DNA of 64,000 bases from Pelomonas sp. Root1217 (GCF_001425705.1 NZ_LMDC01000023.1:597079-661078), one strand, 5' to 3'. Shown: positions 47,951 through 56,264, counted from the stretch's first letter. Notes: generated by a model from the sequence alone, not told the origin. Made by a program: numbers and translations.

Positions 47951-48515
47951 TCGTGCCGGGAGTCCCGCCCGGCGGCGGGGTAACTTTCTTCTGCGGGGCC
48001 AGAAGAAAGTCACCAAAGAAGAGGCCCTGAACCGCACACGACCGCGACGCCGCCATGAGCGGCGCGCGAAAACATTCGTCGGGGACGGCTCGACGAAGCG
48101 AACCGCTGCGCTCTCGCGTCTGACTTGTGACGAACGCGCTCCCTCGCCACACATGCCCGTCCGACGCGCGGCTGCACGCCGTGCTCACCAAAACAGCCCA
48201 ATGCAGCGCCGCTCGGGCGGCGCGGCCGAGCAGCACTTCCGGTGCCGTCGCCCCAGCGACGCAGCAATTCCTGATGAGCCCGGCGTGCAGCCGGCGTTAA
48301 GCGGGGAGGTGGTGCGATGGCTGGTGCTCGTCACAGGGACAGCAGCGAGAGCGCAGCGGGTCGCGTCTGCCCGAAATGAAGCTGAGCGTTTTCGCGCGCC
48401 GTTGTCGGCGGCGTGGTACTCGCGTGCGGTTCAGGGCCTCTTCTTTGGTGACTTTCTTCTGGCCCCGCAGAAGAAAGTTACCCCGCCGCCGGGCGGGACT
48501 CCCGGCAATCTCCCG
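47951..48515. repeat. Composite palindromic element B2 (inverted relative of B1)
   Basis: Same plan as B1: two inverted halves capped by hairpins GTAACTTTCTTCTG...CAGAAGAAAGTCAC (47980-48013) and GTGACTTTCTTCTG...CAGAAGAAAGTTAC (48448-48481). The left half best matches the reverse complement of the right half of B1, and the right half the reverse complement of the left half of B1, so B2 is B1 turned round. It fills the LivG2-LivF2 gap. No gene seen in it. Confidence 0.85.
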
Positions 48516-48553
48516 ATGAGCAGCTGGCTCCGCTGAGCAAGCCAACAAAACCC

Positions 48554-49267
48554 ATGGCCACCCCAGCCCTCGAAATCACCAACCTCCACGCCTGGTACGG
48601 CGAAAGCCACATCCTGCACGGCATCAACCTCAGCGTGCAGCCCGGCCAGGTCATCACCCTGCTCGGCCGCAACGGCGCCGGCCGCACCACCACGCTGCGC
48701 GCCATCATGGGTTTGACGGGCGCACGAAAAGGCTCCATCAAGGTCCATGGTGAAGAGACCATCAACCTCTCCACCCACCGCATCGCCAACCTCGGCATCG
48801 GCTACTGCCCCGAGGAGCGCGGCATCTTCGCCAGCCTGACGACCGAAGAGAACCTGCGCCTGCCGCCGCTGCTCAAGAGCCGGCGCGGCAAGGTCATGAG
48901 CGAGACCGAGATCTACGCGATGTTCCCCAACCTCGCGGAGCGGCGCAGCAGCCCCGGCACGCGGCTGTCCGGCGGCGAGCAGCAGATGCTGGCCGTGGCG
49001 CGCATCCTGCGCACCGGCGCCGACATCCTGTTGCTGGACGAGATCTCCGAAGGCCTGGCCCCCGTCATCGTTCAGGCCCTGGCGCGCATGATCAAGGCGC
49101 TGAAAGCCCAGGGCTTCACCATCGTCATGGTGGAGCAGAACTTTCGCTTCGCCGCGCCGCTGGCCGACCATTTCATCGTCATCGAGCACGGCGAAGTCGT
49201 GCTGTCCTTCCCCGCCGCCGACCTGCCGGCCCACCAGGCCAAGATGGACGAGCTGCTCAGCGTCTAA
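48554..49267 (+). CDS. Liv-type ABC transporter ATPase LivF-like 2 (Arg in Walker A)
   Basis: A 237-residue ABC ATPase. Walker A reads GRNGAGRTTT: the catalytic Lys is replaced by Arg (codon CGC). Other motifs are normal: YCPEERGIFASLT, signature LSGGEQQML, Walker B ILLLDEISEGLAP, VMVEQNF. I recall the same Arg in other Burkholderiales LivF proteins, so it may be a tolerated lineage variant and not damage. It pairs with LivG-like 2. Confidence 0.92.
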   Translation: MATPALEITNLHAWYGESHILHGINLSVQPGQVITLLGRNGAGRTTTLRAIMGLTGARKGSIKVHGEETINLSTHRIANLGIGYCPEERGIFASLTTEENLRLPPLLKSRRGKVMSETEIYAMFPNLAERRSSPGTRLSGGEQQMLAVARILRTGADILLLDEISEGLAPVIVQALARMIKALKAQGFTIVMVEQNFRFAAPLADHFIVIEHGEVVLSFPAADLPAHQAKMDELLSV

Positions 49268-49291
49268 CCCGACAACACACTGGAGACAACC

Positions 49292-50488
49292 ATGAAGAAG
49301 ACTCTCATCGCCACCGCTCTCGCCACCTGCGGTTTTGCTGCCCAGGCCCAGATCTCCGGTGACGTCATCAGGATCGGCTTCCTGACCGACATGTCCAGCG
49401 TCTATGCCGACATCGACGGCGCCGGCGGTGTCGAGGCCATCAAGATGGCCATCGCCGACCTCAAGGGCATGACGGCTGGCAAGAAGGTCGAGCTGATCTT
49501 TGCCGACCACCAGAACAAGGCCGACGTCGCCTCGGCCAAGGCGCGCGAATGGATGGACACCCAAGGCCTGGACCTGCTGGTGGGCGGCACCAACTCCGGC
49601 GTCAACCTCGCCATCGCGACCGTCGCGGCCGAAAAGAAGAAGCCGTTCATCTCCATCGGCGCCGGCAGCTCCGCGCTGACCAATGCCAATTGCACGCCCT
49701 ACACCATCCACTACGCCTACGACACCGTGGCCCTGGCCAACGGCACCGGCGGCGCTGTGACCAAGGCCGGTGGCAAGAGCTGGTACTTCCTGACCGCTGA
49801 CTACGCCTTCGGTGCGGCGCTGCAGGCCGACACCACGGCGGTTGTGCAAAAGAGCGGCGGCACGGTCAAAGGCAGCGTCAAGCACCCGCTGAACGCGAGT
49901 GACTTCTCCAGCTTCCTGCTGCAGGCGCAGGGCTCGGGCGCGCAGATCCTCGGCCTGGCCAACGCGGGCGGCGACACGATCAACACCATCAAGGCCGCCA
50001 ACGAGTTCGGTATCACCAAGACCATGAAGCTCGCCGGCCTGCTGATGTTCATCAACGATGTGCACTCCCTGGGCCTGAAGACCACCGAAGGCATGTACCT
50101 GACCGACTCCTGGTACTGGAACCAGAGCCCCGAGGCGCGTGCCTGGAGCCGCCGCTTCTTCGACAAGATGAAGCGCATGCCCTCGTCGCTTCAGGCTGCG
50201 GACTATTCGGCCGTGACCCACTACCTGAAGGCCGTCGACGCCACCAAGACCGACGACGCCGACAAGGTCATGGCCAAGATGAAGGACACGCCGATCAACG
50301 ACTTCTACACCAAGGGCACCATCCGCAAGGAAGACGGCCGCGGCATCCACGACATGTTCCTGATGCAGGTGAAGTCGGTGAAGGAATCGACCGAGCCCTG
50401 GGACTACTACAAGGTCGTGACGCGCATCCCCGGCGAAGAGGCGTTCACAAAGCTGGCCGATTCCAAGTGCCCGCTCGTCAAGAAGTGA
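49292..50488 (+). CDS. Liv-type ABC transporter substrate-binding protein 2
   Basis: A 398-residue periplasmic binding protein with signal peptide (ATCGFAAQAQ). Lobe 1 begins IRIGFLTDMSSVYADIDG; ligand-region motifs include GGTNSGVNLAIATVAAEKKK and SSALTNANCTPYTIHYAYD. This SSVYADIDG type is common in Betaproteobacteria and often linked to aromatic or organic acids. GGAG precedes the start. It is only distantly similar to binding protein 1. Confidence 0.92.
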   Translation: MKKTLIATALATCGFAAQAQISGDVIRIGFLTDMSSVYADIDGAGGVEAIKMAIADLKGMTAGKKVELIFADHQNKADVASAKAREWMDTQGLDLLVGGTNSGVNLAIATVAAEKKKPFISIGAGSSALTNANCTPYTIHYAYDTVALANGTGGAVTKAGGKSWYFLTADYAFGAALQADTTAVVQKSGGTVKGSVKHPLNASDFSSFLLQAQGSGAQILGLANAGGDTINTIKAANEFGITKTMKLAGLLMFINDVHSLGLKTTEGMYLTDSWYWNQSPEARAWSRRFFDKMKRMPSSLQAADYSAVTHYLKAVDATKTDDADKVMAKMKDTPINDFYTKGTIRKEDGRGIHDMFLMQVKSVKESTEPWDYYKVVTRIPGEEAFTKLADSKCPLVKK

Positions 50489-50511
50489 TCGGCTGACTGG
50501 CATGAGGAAAT

Positions 50512-50593
50512 GCAACCACAGAGACACAGAGGCACAGAGAACGGCCTTTGACTCTTTTGTATTTCCTCCGTGTCTCTGTGCCTCTGTGGTTGC
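50512..50593 (-). repeat. Palindromic CACAGAG repeat, copy C2 (inverted relative of C1)
   Basis: An 82-bp palindrome with arms GCAACCACAGAGACACAGAG... and ...CTCTGTGGTTGC, in the gap between binding protein 2 and LivH-like 2. Outside the left arm is AGGAAAT and outside the right CTTTG, the reverse of the C1 flanks, so the two copies face opposite ways. Loop sequences differ. Confidence 0.85.
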
Positions 50594-50611
50594 CTTTGAA
50601 ACTGACGCCTC

Positions 50612-51499
50612 ATGACCGAGTTGTTTGGAATCCCGCTGCCGGCCCTCCTGGGCCAGCTGCTGCTCGGCCTGGTCAACGGCTCGTTCTACGCGATGCTGTC
50701 GCTGGGCCTGGCGGTCATCTTCGGCATGCTCAACATCATCAACTTCGCCCACGGGGCGCTGTACATGATGGGGGCCTTCTTCGCCTGGATGGGGCTGGAA
50801 TACCTGGGCCTGAACTACTGGCTCATGCTCGGTCTCGCGCCGCTCGCGGTCGGCCTCATCGGCATCGTCATCGAGCGCACGATGCTGCAGTGGCTCTACA
50901 AGCTGGACCACCTCTACGGCCTGCTGCTGACCTTCGGCATCACCCTCGTCATCGAGGGCGTGTTCCGCTCGGTCTACGGCGTCTCGGGCCAGCCCTACCA
51001 GGTGCCCGAGGCGCTGCAGGGCGCCACCAACCTCGGCTTCATGATCCTGCCCAACTACCGGGCCTGGGTCGTCGTCGCCTCGCTCATCGTCTGCTTCGCG
51101 GTCTGGGCGCTGATCGAGAAGACCTCGCTGGGCGCCAAGCTGCGCGCCGGCACCGAGAACCCCAAGCTCGTTCAGGCCTTCGGCATCAACGTCCCGGCCA
51201 TGGTCACGCTGACCTATGCCGGCGGCGTGGCGCTGGCGGCCTTTGCCGGCGTGCTGGCCGCGCCCATCCTGCAGGTGTCGGCGCTGATGGGCACCAACCT
51301 CATCATCGTGGTGTTCGCCGTGGTGGTGATCGGCGGCATGGGCTCCATCCTCGGCTCCATCCTGACCGGCCTGGGTCTCGGCATCGTCGAAGGGCTGACC
51401 AAGGTGATCTACCCCGAGGCGTCCAACACGGTCGTGTTCGTCGTCATGGCCATCGTGCTGCTCGTCCGACCGGCCGGCCTGTTCGGCAAAGAGAAATGA
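50612..51499 (+). CDS. Liv-type ABC transporter permease LivH-like 2
   Basis: A 295-residue permease of about eight helices with NGSFYAMLSLGLAVIFGMLN and NFAHGALYMMGAFFAW (LivH signature) and VVVIGGMGSILGSILTGL. Four-base overlap with LivM-like 2. Preceded by repeat C2, whose right arm ends 18 bp before the start. Confidence 0.93.
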   Translation: MTELFGIPLPALLGQLLLGLVNGSFYAMLSLGLAVIFGMLNIINFAHGALYMMGAFFAWMGLEYLGLNYWLMLGLAPLAVGLIGIVIERTMLQWLYKLDHLYGLLLTFGITLVIEGVFRSVYGVSGQPYQVPEALQGATNLGFMILPNYRAWVVVASLIVCFAVWALIEKTSLGAKLRAGTENPKLVQAFGINVPAMVTLTYAGGVALAAFAGVLAAPILQVSALMGTNLIIVVFAVVVIGGMGSILGSILTGLGLGIVEGLTKVIYPEASNTVVFVVMAIVLLVRPAGLFGKEK

Positions 51500-52476
51500 A
51501 CAAGAAGCTCATCGGCTATGCCGCGCTTTTCATCGGCATCGCGCTGCTGCCGCTGCTCGGCGTCTACCCCGTCTTCGTGATGAAGGTGCTGTGCTACGCC
51601 CTCTTCGCCTGCGCCTTCAACCTGCTGGTGGGCTTCACCGGCCTGCTGTCTTTCGGCCATGCGGCCTTCCTCGGCACGGCCGCCTATGTGACCGGCCATG
51701 CACTCAAGGTCTGGGGCCTGCCGACGCCGGTGGGCATCCTCGTCGGCGTGGGCGGCGCGGCCGCCGTGGGCCTGCTGTTCGGCCTGCTGGCCATCCGCCG
51801 CTCGGGCATCTACTTCTCGATGATCACGCTGGCGCTGGCGCAGATGCTGTACTTCTTCTTCCTGCAGGCGCCCTTCACCGGCGGGGAAGACGGCCTGCAG
51901 TCGGTGCCGCGCGGCAGCTTCCTGGGCCTGCACCTGGAGAACGACCTGGTGCTGTTCTACGTCGTGCTGGGCATCTTCATCGCCGCCTTCTGGCTGATCT
52001 ACCGCATCGTGCACTCGCCGTTCGGCCAGGTGCTGACCTCGATCCGCGAGAACGAGGCACGCGCCACCTCCCTGGGCTATGACACCGGCCACTTCAAGCT
52101 GCTGGCCTTCGTGCTGTCGGCGGCGCTGGCCGGTCTGGCCGGCTCCACCAAAACGCTGGTACTGGGCTTCGCCACGCTGACCGATGCGATCTGGACCACG
52201 TCGGGCCTCGTCATCCTGATGACGCTGGTGGGCGGCATGGGCACGCTGGTCGGCCCCATGGTGGGCGCGCTGGTCATCATCGCGCTGGAGAACAAGATCG
52301 GCGACTTCGGCAATTGGCTGGGCGAGCTGACCGGCGTGGCCTGGTTCAACAGCCTGGGCGAATCGGTCAGCCTGGTCACCGGGCTGATCTTCATCGTCTG
52401 CGTGCTGGCGTTCAGGCGCGGGCTGGTGGGTGAGGCGATGGCGTTGCTGGAGCGCAAGCCGAAGCCTTCTTCCTGA
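51496..52476 (+). CDS. Liv-type ABC transporter permease LivM-like 2
   Basis: A 326-residue permease with LLVGFTGLLSFGHAAFLGTAAY, FTGGEDGLQSV and IRENEARATSLGYD, standard LivM features. Last gene of the cluster. Its final 65 bp overlap the 3' end of the convergent EamA gene. Confidence 0.93.
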   Translation: MNKKLIGYAALFIGIALLPLLGVYPVFVMKVLCYALFACAFNLLVGFTGLLSFGHAAFLGTAAYVTGHALKVWGLPTPVGILVGVGGAAAVGLLFGLLAIRRSGIYFSMITLALAQMLYFFFLQAPFTGGEDGLQSVPRGSFLGLHLENDLVLFYVVLGIFIAAFWLIYRIVHSPFGQVLTSIRENEARATSLGYDTGHFKLLAFVLSAALAGLAGSTKTLVLGFATLTDAIWTTSGLVILMTLVGGMGTLVGPMVGALVIIALENKIGDFGNWLGELTGVAWFNSLGESVSLVTGLIFIVCVLAFRRGLVGEAMALLERKPKPSS

Positions 52477-53329
52477 ACACCAGCACATTGCCCGCCATCA
52501 CCAGTGCCAGGCCCACCAGGGCTGGCGCCGTCCAGCGGTAGCCCTCCACCCAGGCCGACACATTCAGCGCCACGACGGGGAACAGCACCGTGCTGTAGGC
52601 CGCCCGCTCGGGGCCGAGCCGCCCGACCAGCGTCAGATAGGCTGTGAAGCCGATGACCGACCCGGGGATGGCGAGATACAGCAGGGCGCCGACATAGCGG
52701 GTGCTCGCGTCGAACGTGAAAGGCAGGCCGGCCAGCAGCGCATAGCCCGTCAGGATCGCCGTGCCCACCGCCATGCCCCAGGCATTGGTCTGCACCGGCT
52801 TGAGGCCCTGCTGCTGCAGCGCGGCCGACAGCAGATTGCCGGTCGAAAAGCACAGCGTGCCACCCAGCGCCCAGGCCAGGCCGGCCGGGCTCGCGTGGCC
52901 ACCGCTGATTTCGGGCCAGAACAACAACACCAGCCCGGTCAGGCCCAGCGCGCCACCCGCCAGGACCTGCGGCGCGACGGCGCGGCCATGGATGAGACGG
53001 GCCAGCAGCGCATTCCACAGCGCCGCGCTGGAGAACACCACGGCGACGAGCCCGCTGGCCAGCGTCTGGCTGGCGTTCAGGAAACAGACGAAGTTCAGGC
53101 AGAACAGACACAGTCCCTGGGCGAGCATCCAAGTGAGCGCCCGCCCACGCGGCACGACGAGCTGGCGCCGCCAGGCCAGCCAGGCGAACAGCACCAGGGC
53201 CGCGAGGCCGAAGCGGTATGCGATGGACAGCGCAATCGGCACGGGGCCCAGTTGCCACTTCAGGGCAATCCAGGTCGTACCCCAGATCAGCACGACGAGC
53301 AGGTAGAGGAAGGCATTCATGCCCGCCAT
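52412..53329 (-). CDS. EamA/DMT-family exporter
   Basis: A 305-residue membrane protein with ten predicted helices in two EamA halves (LLVVLIWGTTWIALKW in the first; GTLCFSTGNLLSAALQ in the second). The family exports amino acids, metabolites or drugs. Two ATGs nine bases apart (53329, 53320) are possible. The Pro/Ala-rich C-terminal tail (after FRKKASACAPAT) lies in the stretch overlapping LivM-like 2. It is divergent from an AraC gene that may control it. Confidence 0.9.
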   Translation of the reverse strand: MAGMNAFLYLLVVLIWGTTWIALKWQLGPVPIALSIAYRFGLAALVLFAWLAWRRQLVVPRGRALTWMLAQGLCLFCLNFVCFLNASQTLASGLVAVVFSSAALWNALLARLIHGRAVAPQVLAGGALGLTGLVLLFWPEISGGHASPAGLAWALGGTLCFSTGNLLSAALQQQGLKPVQTNAWGMAVGTAILTGYALLAGLPFTFDASTRYVGALLYLAIPGSVIGFTAYLTLVGRLGPERAAYSTVLFPVVALNVSAWVEGYRWTAPALVGLALVMAGNVLVFRKKASACAPATPSPHPPARA

Positions 53330-53422
53330 CGTGGCGCCGCGGGCGGCCGTGCGATTGCATATTCCTGCGCATCGTCGGCCTCAGGCCGGCATGGGGAAGG
53401 GCTTAGCACCTAGCATCGCTGC

Positions 53423-54325
53423 ATGCTTGACCTGACCGCCGGTGCCACGGCCGACCAGCCCGTCTTCGACGTGCTGGGCCGCTCCAGCGCGCGCCGGGAG
53501 CGCGAGCTGGCACTCCCCGACAGCCTGCGCCTGGTGCAGTGGTGCAACGACGGCGGGCGCATGGACTACCAGCGGCCCGGCCACCACACGTTGTCCGTCT
53601 ACCTGCAGGGCGGGCACGACACGCACCTCATCGAGACGCCCGGCGAGACCGGTTCGCCCGGCTGCCACTGCATCCTGCCGGCCGAGCACGAGTCGCGCTG
53701 GAACGTGGCCGGGCCGCTGCGCTTCGTGCATCTCTACCTGTCCGAGGGTGCCTGGGCCGACCGCATCGTGCGCCTGCTGGACGCCGAACCCCGCGCCATC
53801 ACGCTGGAGCAGCGCATCTTTGGCGAAGACGCCACGCTTGCCGCCTGGGCCCAGGGCGTTGCGATGTGCGACTGGCAGGACCCCGTCGAGCGCCTGCGCA
53901 TCGATGTGCTGAGCCAGGCCGCGCTGGACCATCTCGTGCTGCGGGCCGCCCAGCCGCGGCTGCGTGAGCGGGCCGAACGCTCGCTGGGCGGCTTGTCCGG
54001 CGCGGCGCGGCGTCGGGTGCTGGATTTCGTTGATGCCCACCTGGACAGCGCCGAGCTGAGCCTGCCCCGGCTGGCCGCCCAGGCTCACCTGTCGGAATTC
54101 CATTTCGCGCGCATGTTCCGCACTTCCATGGGTTGCACGGTGCACGCCTGGGTCGCTGCCCGCCGCCTGGACCGTGCCCGCACCCTGCTGTGCGACACCA
54201 CCCTGCCCCTGGCCGATGTCGCCGCCGCCTGCGGCTATGCCGGCTCCAGCCATCTGAGTCGCCACGTCAAGGCGGGCCTGGGCGCCACGCCGGGCCAGTA
54301 CCGGCGCACCATGGGCCTGCGCTGA
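53423..54325 (+). CDS. AraC-family transcriptional regulator
   Basis: A 300-residue regulator. The N-terminal half is a cupin-like sensor domain (HTLSVYLQGGHDTHLIE, PAEHESRW). The C-terminal 100 residues form the double helix-turn-helix: LPRLAAQAHLSEFHFARMFR and LADVAAACGYAGSSHLSRHVK with GATPGQYRR. Divergent from the EamA exporter (93 bp apart), the usual place for its regulator. Confidence 0.9.
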   Translation: MLDLTAGATADQPVFDVLGRSSARRERELALPDSLRLVQWCNDGGRMDYQRPGHHTLSVYLQGGHDTHLIETPGETGSPGCHCILPAEHESRWNVAGPLRFVHLYLSEGAWADRIVRLLDAEPRAITLEQRIFGEDATLAAWAQGVAMCDWQDPVERLRIDVLSQAALDHLVLRAAQPRLRERAERSLGGLSGAARRRVLDFVDAHLDSAELSLPRLAAQAHLSEFHFARMFRTSMGCTVHAWVAARRLDRARTLLCDTTLPLADVAAACGYAGSSHLSRHVKAGLGATPGQYRRTMGLR

Positions 54326-54403
54326 CTGCTGCCAGTACGCCGTCAGCATTCACTGGCGAGTTAGGGGGAGCGCGCCGCGGCGACATGGCTCACCATTCAG
54401 TCC

Positions 54404-54550
54404 ATGGCCACGTCAGCCCGCTTCAAGTTCACCGCCACGCTCGTGGTGTCGGTGCTGGCGTGCGTCCTGACGCTTTTCGTGCCCGGTGAGGACGACGCGC
54501 CGGGTAGCGCAACCCACACTGCCAGCCTGTTGCCACCGCCCCAGCGCTGA
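54404..54550 (+). CDS. Possible 48-aa membrane or exported peptide
   Basis: In a 347-bp gap, ATG-initiated frame of 48 codons with strongly G/C third positions. The peptide begins MATSARFKFTATLVVSVLAC, a plausible signal or single membrane helix, followed by an acidic, Pro-rich tail ending PPPQR. No clear ribosome site. No family recognised. The rest of the gap (54551-54672) shows nothing. Confidence 0.45.
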   Translation: MATSARFKFTATLVVSVLACVLTLFVPGEDDAPGSATHTASLLPPPQR

Positions 54551-54672
54551 ATTCCAGCCGCCCCGGCGTGACAAACGGCGCCACCTGGGCCTTCCTCGAA
54601 AGGCCAGTTCGCGAAGCGGACACTCACTGGCCCGATGATGTGCGACTTTGAAGTAGCGCACTTCCCCCGAAG

Positions 54673-55851
54673 ATGAACGAGCTGTTGACCTGGCCCCTGG
54701 CCGCCGTGGCGGTTGCCGTCGTGCTGTTCCTGCTGTGGCTCGGCCGACGCCGGCAACAAAAGGCCCGTGCCGACGCCCAGCGCCGCGAGGCCGAGCGCCT
54801 CATGCTGGCGCAGGCCGAATATGCGACTCGCGCCCAGCGCGTGCCCGCCGAATCCGCCCGCCAGCAGGCCGACGATGGGGCCCTGCGCGAGATCGAGGCT
54901 GCCCTGTCCCAACGCCTGGGTCAGCAGCGCGCCGAGGAAGAACAGCTGGAGGCCGAGCGGGCGCGCGTCGAGCACGAGGAAACCCTTCGCTTTGAGGCCC
55001 AGGCGCAGGCAGCCCGCGAGGCCGCCGAGGCCCAGCGCCTGGCAGAACAACGTGCCGAGGCCGAGCGGCGCGAAGCCGACGAGCGGGCCGCCCGCGAGGC
55101 CGCCGAAGCGGCCGAAGCCGAACGCGTGGCGCAGGAACGTGCCGAGGCTGAGCGCCTCGCCCAGGAAGCCGCCGCCCGCGAAGCCGAGGCACGCCGCCTG
55201 GCCGACCTGAAGGCCCAACAAGAAGCCGAGGCCGAACGCCAGGCCCGCGAACAGGCCGCCCGCGAGGCTGCCGAGCTGCAGCGCCTGGAGGACGAGCGCG
55301 CCGCTCGAGAAGCAGAAGCCCTCAGGCTGGCCGCCAAGCAGGCCGAGGCCGAGCGCGCGGCTGCCGCCCGACGCCTGGCGGACGAACAGATCGCGCGCGA
55401 AGCCGCTGAACGTGCCACCGCTGCAGCTGCTGCTGCGGCCGCGGCGGCGCAGCCCACCCGTGAGCTGCGCGCCGACGAGACCCTCGTTCTCGTCGCCGAC
55501 GACTCCAAGATCGTGCGCGTCAAGATCAGCCGCCTGCTGGCCGGCCAGAGCTATCGCGTCGCGCTGGCTGAGAGCGGCGAGCAGGCGCTGGAGCTGATGG
55601 CCGCCGAGCGTCCGCACCTCTTGATCACCGACGTCGAAATGCCCGGCATCGACGGCTTCGAGCTGACCCGCCAGGTGCGCGCCGCCGCCGTGACGGCCGA
55701 ACTGCCCGTCGTCATGATCACGTCCTCCGACGACAAGCAGGCCGAGGCCGCCGCTGCTGGAGTGACCCAGCTGCTGGGCAAGCCCTATTCGGAAGAGGCG
55801 CTGATCGCCGCCATCGAGAAAGCCCGGCTCGCAGTGCGAGTCCCCGCCTAA
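54673..55851 (+). CDS. Membrane-tethered coiled-coil response regulator
   Basis: A 392-residue protein with an unusual order. Residues 8-25 are a membrane helix followed by the positive stop RRRQQKAR. Residues about 30-250 are a long Ala/Glu/Arg/Gln-rich coiled coil (repeats such as AEAERVAQERAEAERLAQ). A poly-Ala linker leads to a receiver domain (about 268-385) with DDSK, phospho-acceptor Asp320 in ITDVEMPGIDG, and Lys in LLGKPYSEE. No output domain. It probably acts as a phosphorylation-dependent scaffold at the inner membrane, perhaps chemotaxis- or polarity-related. The low-complexity coding creates long false frames on the other strand. Confidence 0.88.
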   Translation: MNELLTWPLAAVAVAVVLFLLWLGRRRQQKARADAQRREAERLMLAQAEYATRAQRVPAESARQQADDGALREIEAALSQRLGQQRAEEEQLEAERARVEHEETLRFEAQAQAAREAAEAQRLAEQRAEAERREADERAAREAAEAAEAERVAQERAEAERLAQEAAAREAEARRLADLKAQQEAEAERQAREQAAREAAELQRLEDERAAREAEALRLAAKQAEAERAAAARRLADEQIAREAAERATAAAAAAAAAAQPTRELRADETLVLVADDSKIVRVKISRLLAGQSYRVALAESGEQALELMAAERPHLLITDVEMPGIDGFELTRQVRAAAVTAELPVVMITSSDDKQAEAAAAGVTQLLGKPYSEEALIAAIEKARLAVRVPA

Positions 55852-56201
55852 GCAGCCTTTTGCAACTCGCGCGCCCATCGCGGCGCCCATTGCAGCAGCG
55901 GCTCGATGGCCACCAGCAGTGAGCGCCCCTGCGGCGCCAGCCGATAGCCACTGCCCGCGTCATGTTCGACGAGCAGGGCCTGGCGCAGCTCCGTCAGCCG
56001 CTGGTTCAGCACCGAAGCCGACAGGTCGCCGCAGGCGACCTGCAGGGCGCGGAAGGTCAGGCTCGCATCCTCACCCCGCAGCTCCCACAGGATGCGCAGC
56101 GTCCAGCGGCGGTGAAAGAGTTCCAGCGCGGCATTGATCGCGTCCTTGCCGGAGGCGGGCGTGTCCGTCGTGGTCAGCTTTGCGAGGCGTTTTGTCGTCA
56201 T
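55848..56201 (-). CDS. HxlR-family transcriptional regulator
   Basis: A 117-residue winged-helix regulator of the HxlR type (WTLRILWELRGEDASLTFRAL, LSASVLNQRLTELRQALLVE). It usually represses a divergent redox or aldehyde-stress gene. It is divergent from a carboxymuconolactone decarboxylase-family gene, and each start codon is bordered by a similar 17-bp inverted repeat. Its last 4 bp overlap the convergent response-regulator gene. Confidence 0.9.
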   Translation of the reverse strand: MTTKRLAKLTTTDTPASGKDAINAALELFHRRWTLRILWELRGEDASLTFRALQVACGDLSASVLNQRLTELRQALLVEHDAGSGYRLAPQGRSLLVAIEPLLQWAPRWARELQKAA

Positions 56202-56218
56202 GCTTTGATTTTAGAAGC
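56202..56218. promoter_or_regulatory. Operator-like inverted repeat next to the HxlR gene
   Basis: GCTTTGATTTTAGAAGC, an imperfect palindrome ending one base from the HxlR start codon. It matches the site at 56248-56264 at 13 of 17 positions. Probably the autoregulatory operator. Confidence 0.55.
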
Positions 56219-56247
56219 AAGCTCGGCTAGAGTTCACCCACCACAAC

Positions 56248-56264
56248 GCTTCTAATTTCGAAGC
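56248..56264. promoter_or_regulatory. Operator-like inverted repeat next to the decarboxylase gene
   Basis: GCTTCTAATTTCGAAGC, with arms GCTTC and GAAGC, ending exactly at the start codon of the carboxymuconolactone decarboxylase-family gene. A protein bound here would block its transcription or translation. Also TTAGAAGC (56211) and GCTTCTAA (56248) pair across the gap. Confidence 0.55.

Noticed and set aside
42015-50593. Insertion sequence or CRISPR origin for the repeats
   Set aside because: No transposase gene, no regular repeat-spacer units and no clear target duplication; they are palindromic non-coding elements.
54397-55890. A 497-codon Gly/Leu-rich minus-strand open frame
   Set aside because: It is the complement of the Ala/Glu-rich coiled-coil gene; the repeats come from low-complexity coding on the plus strand.
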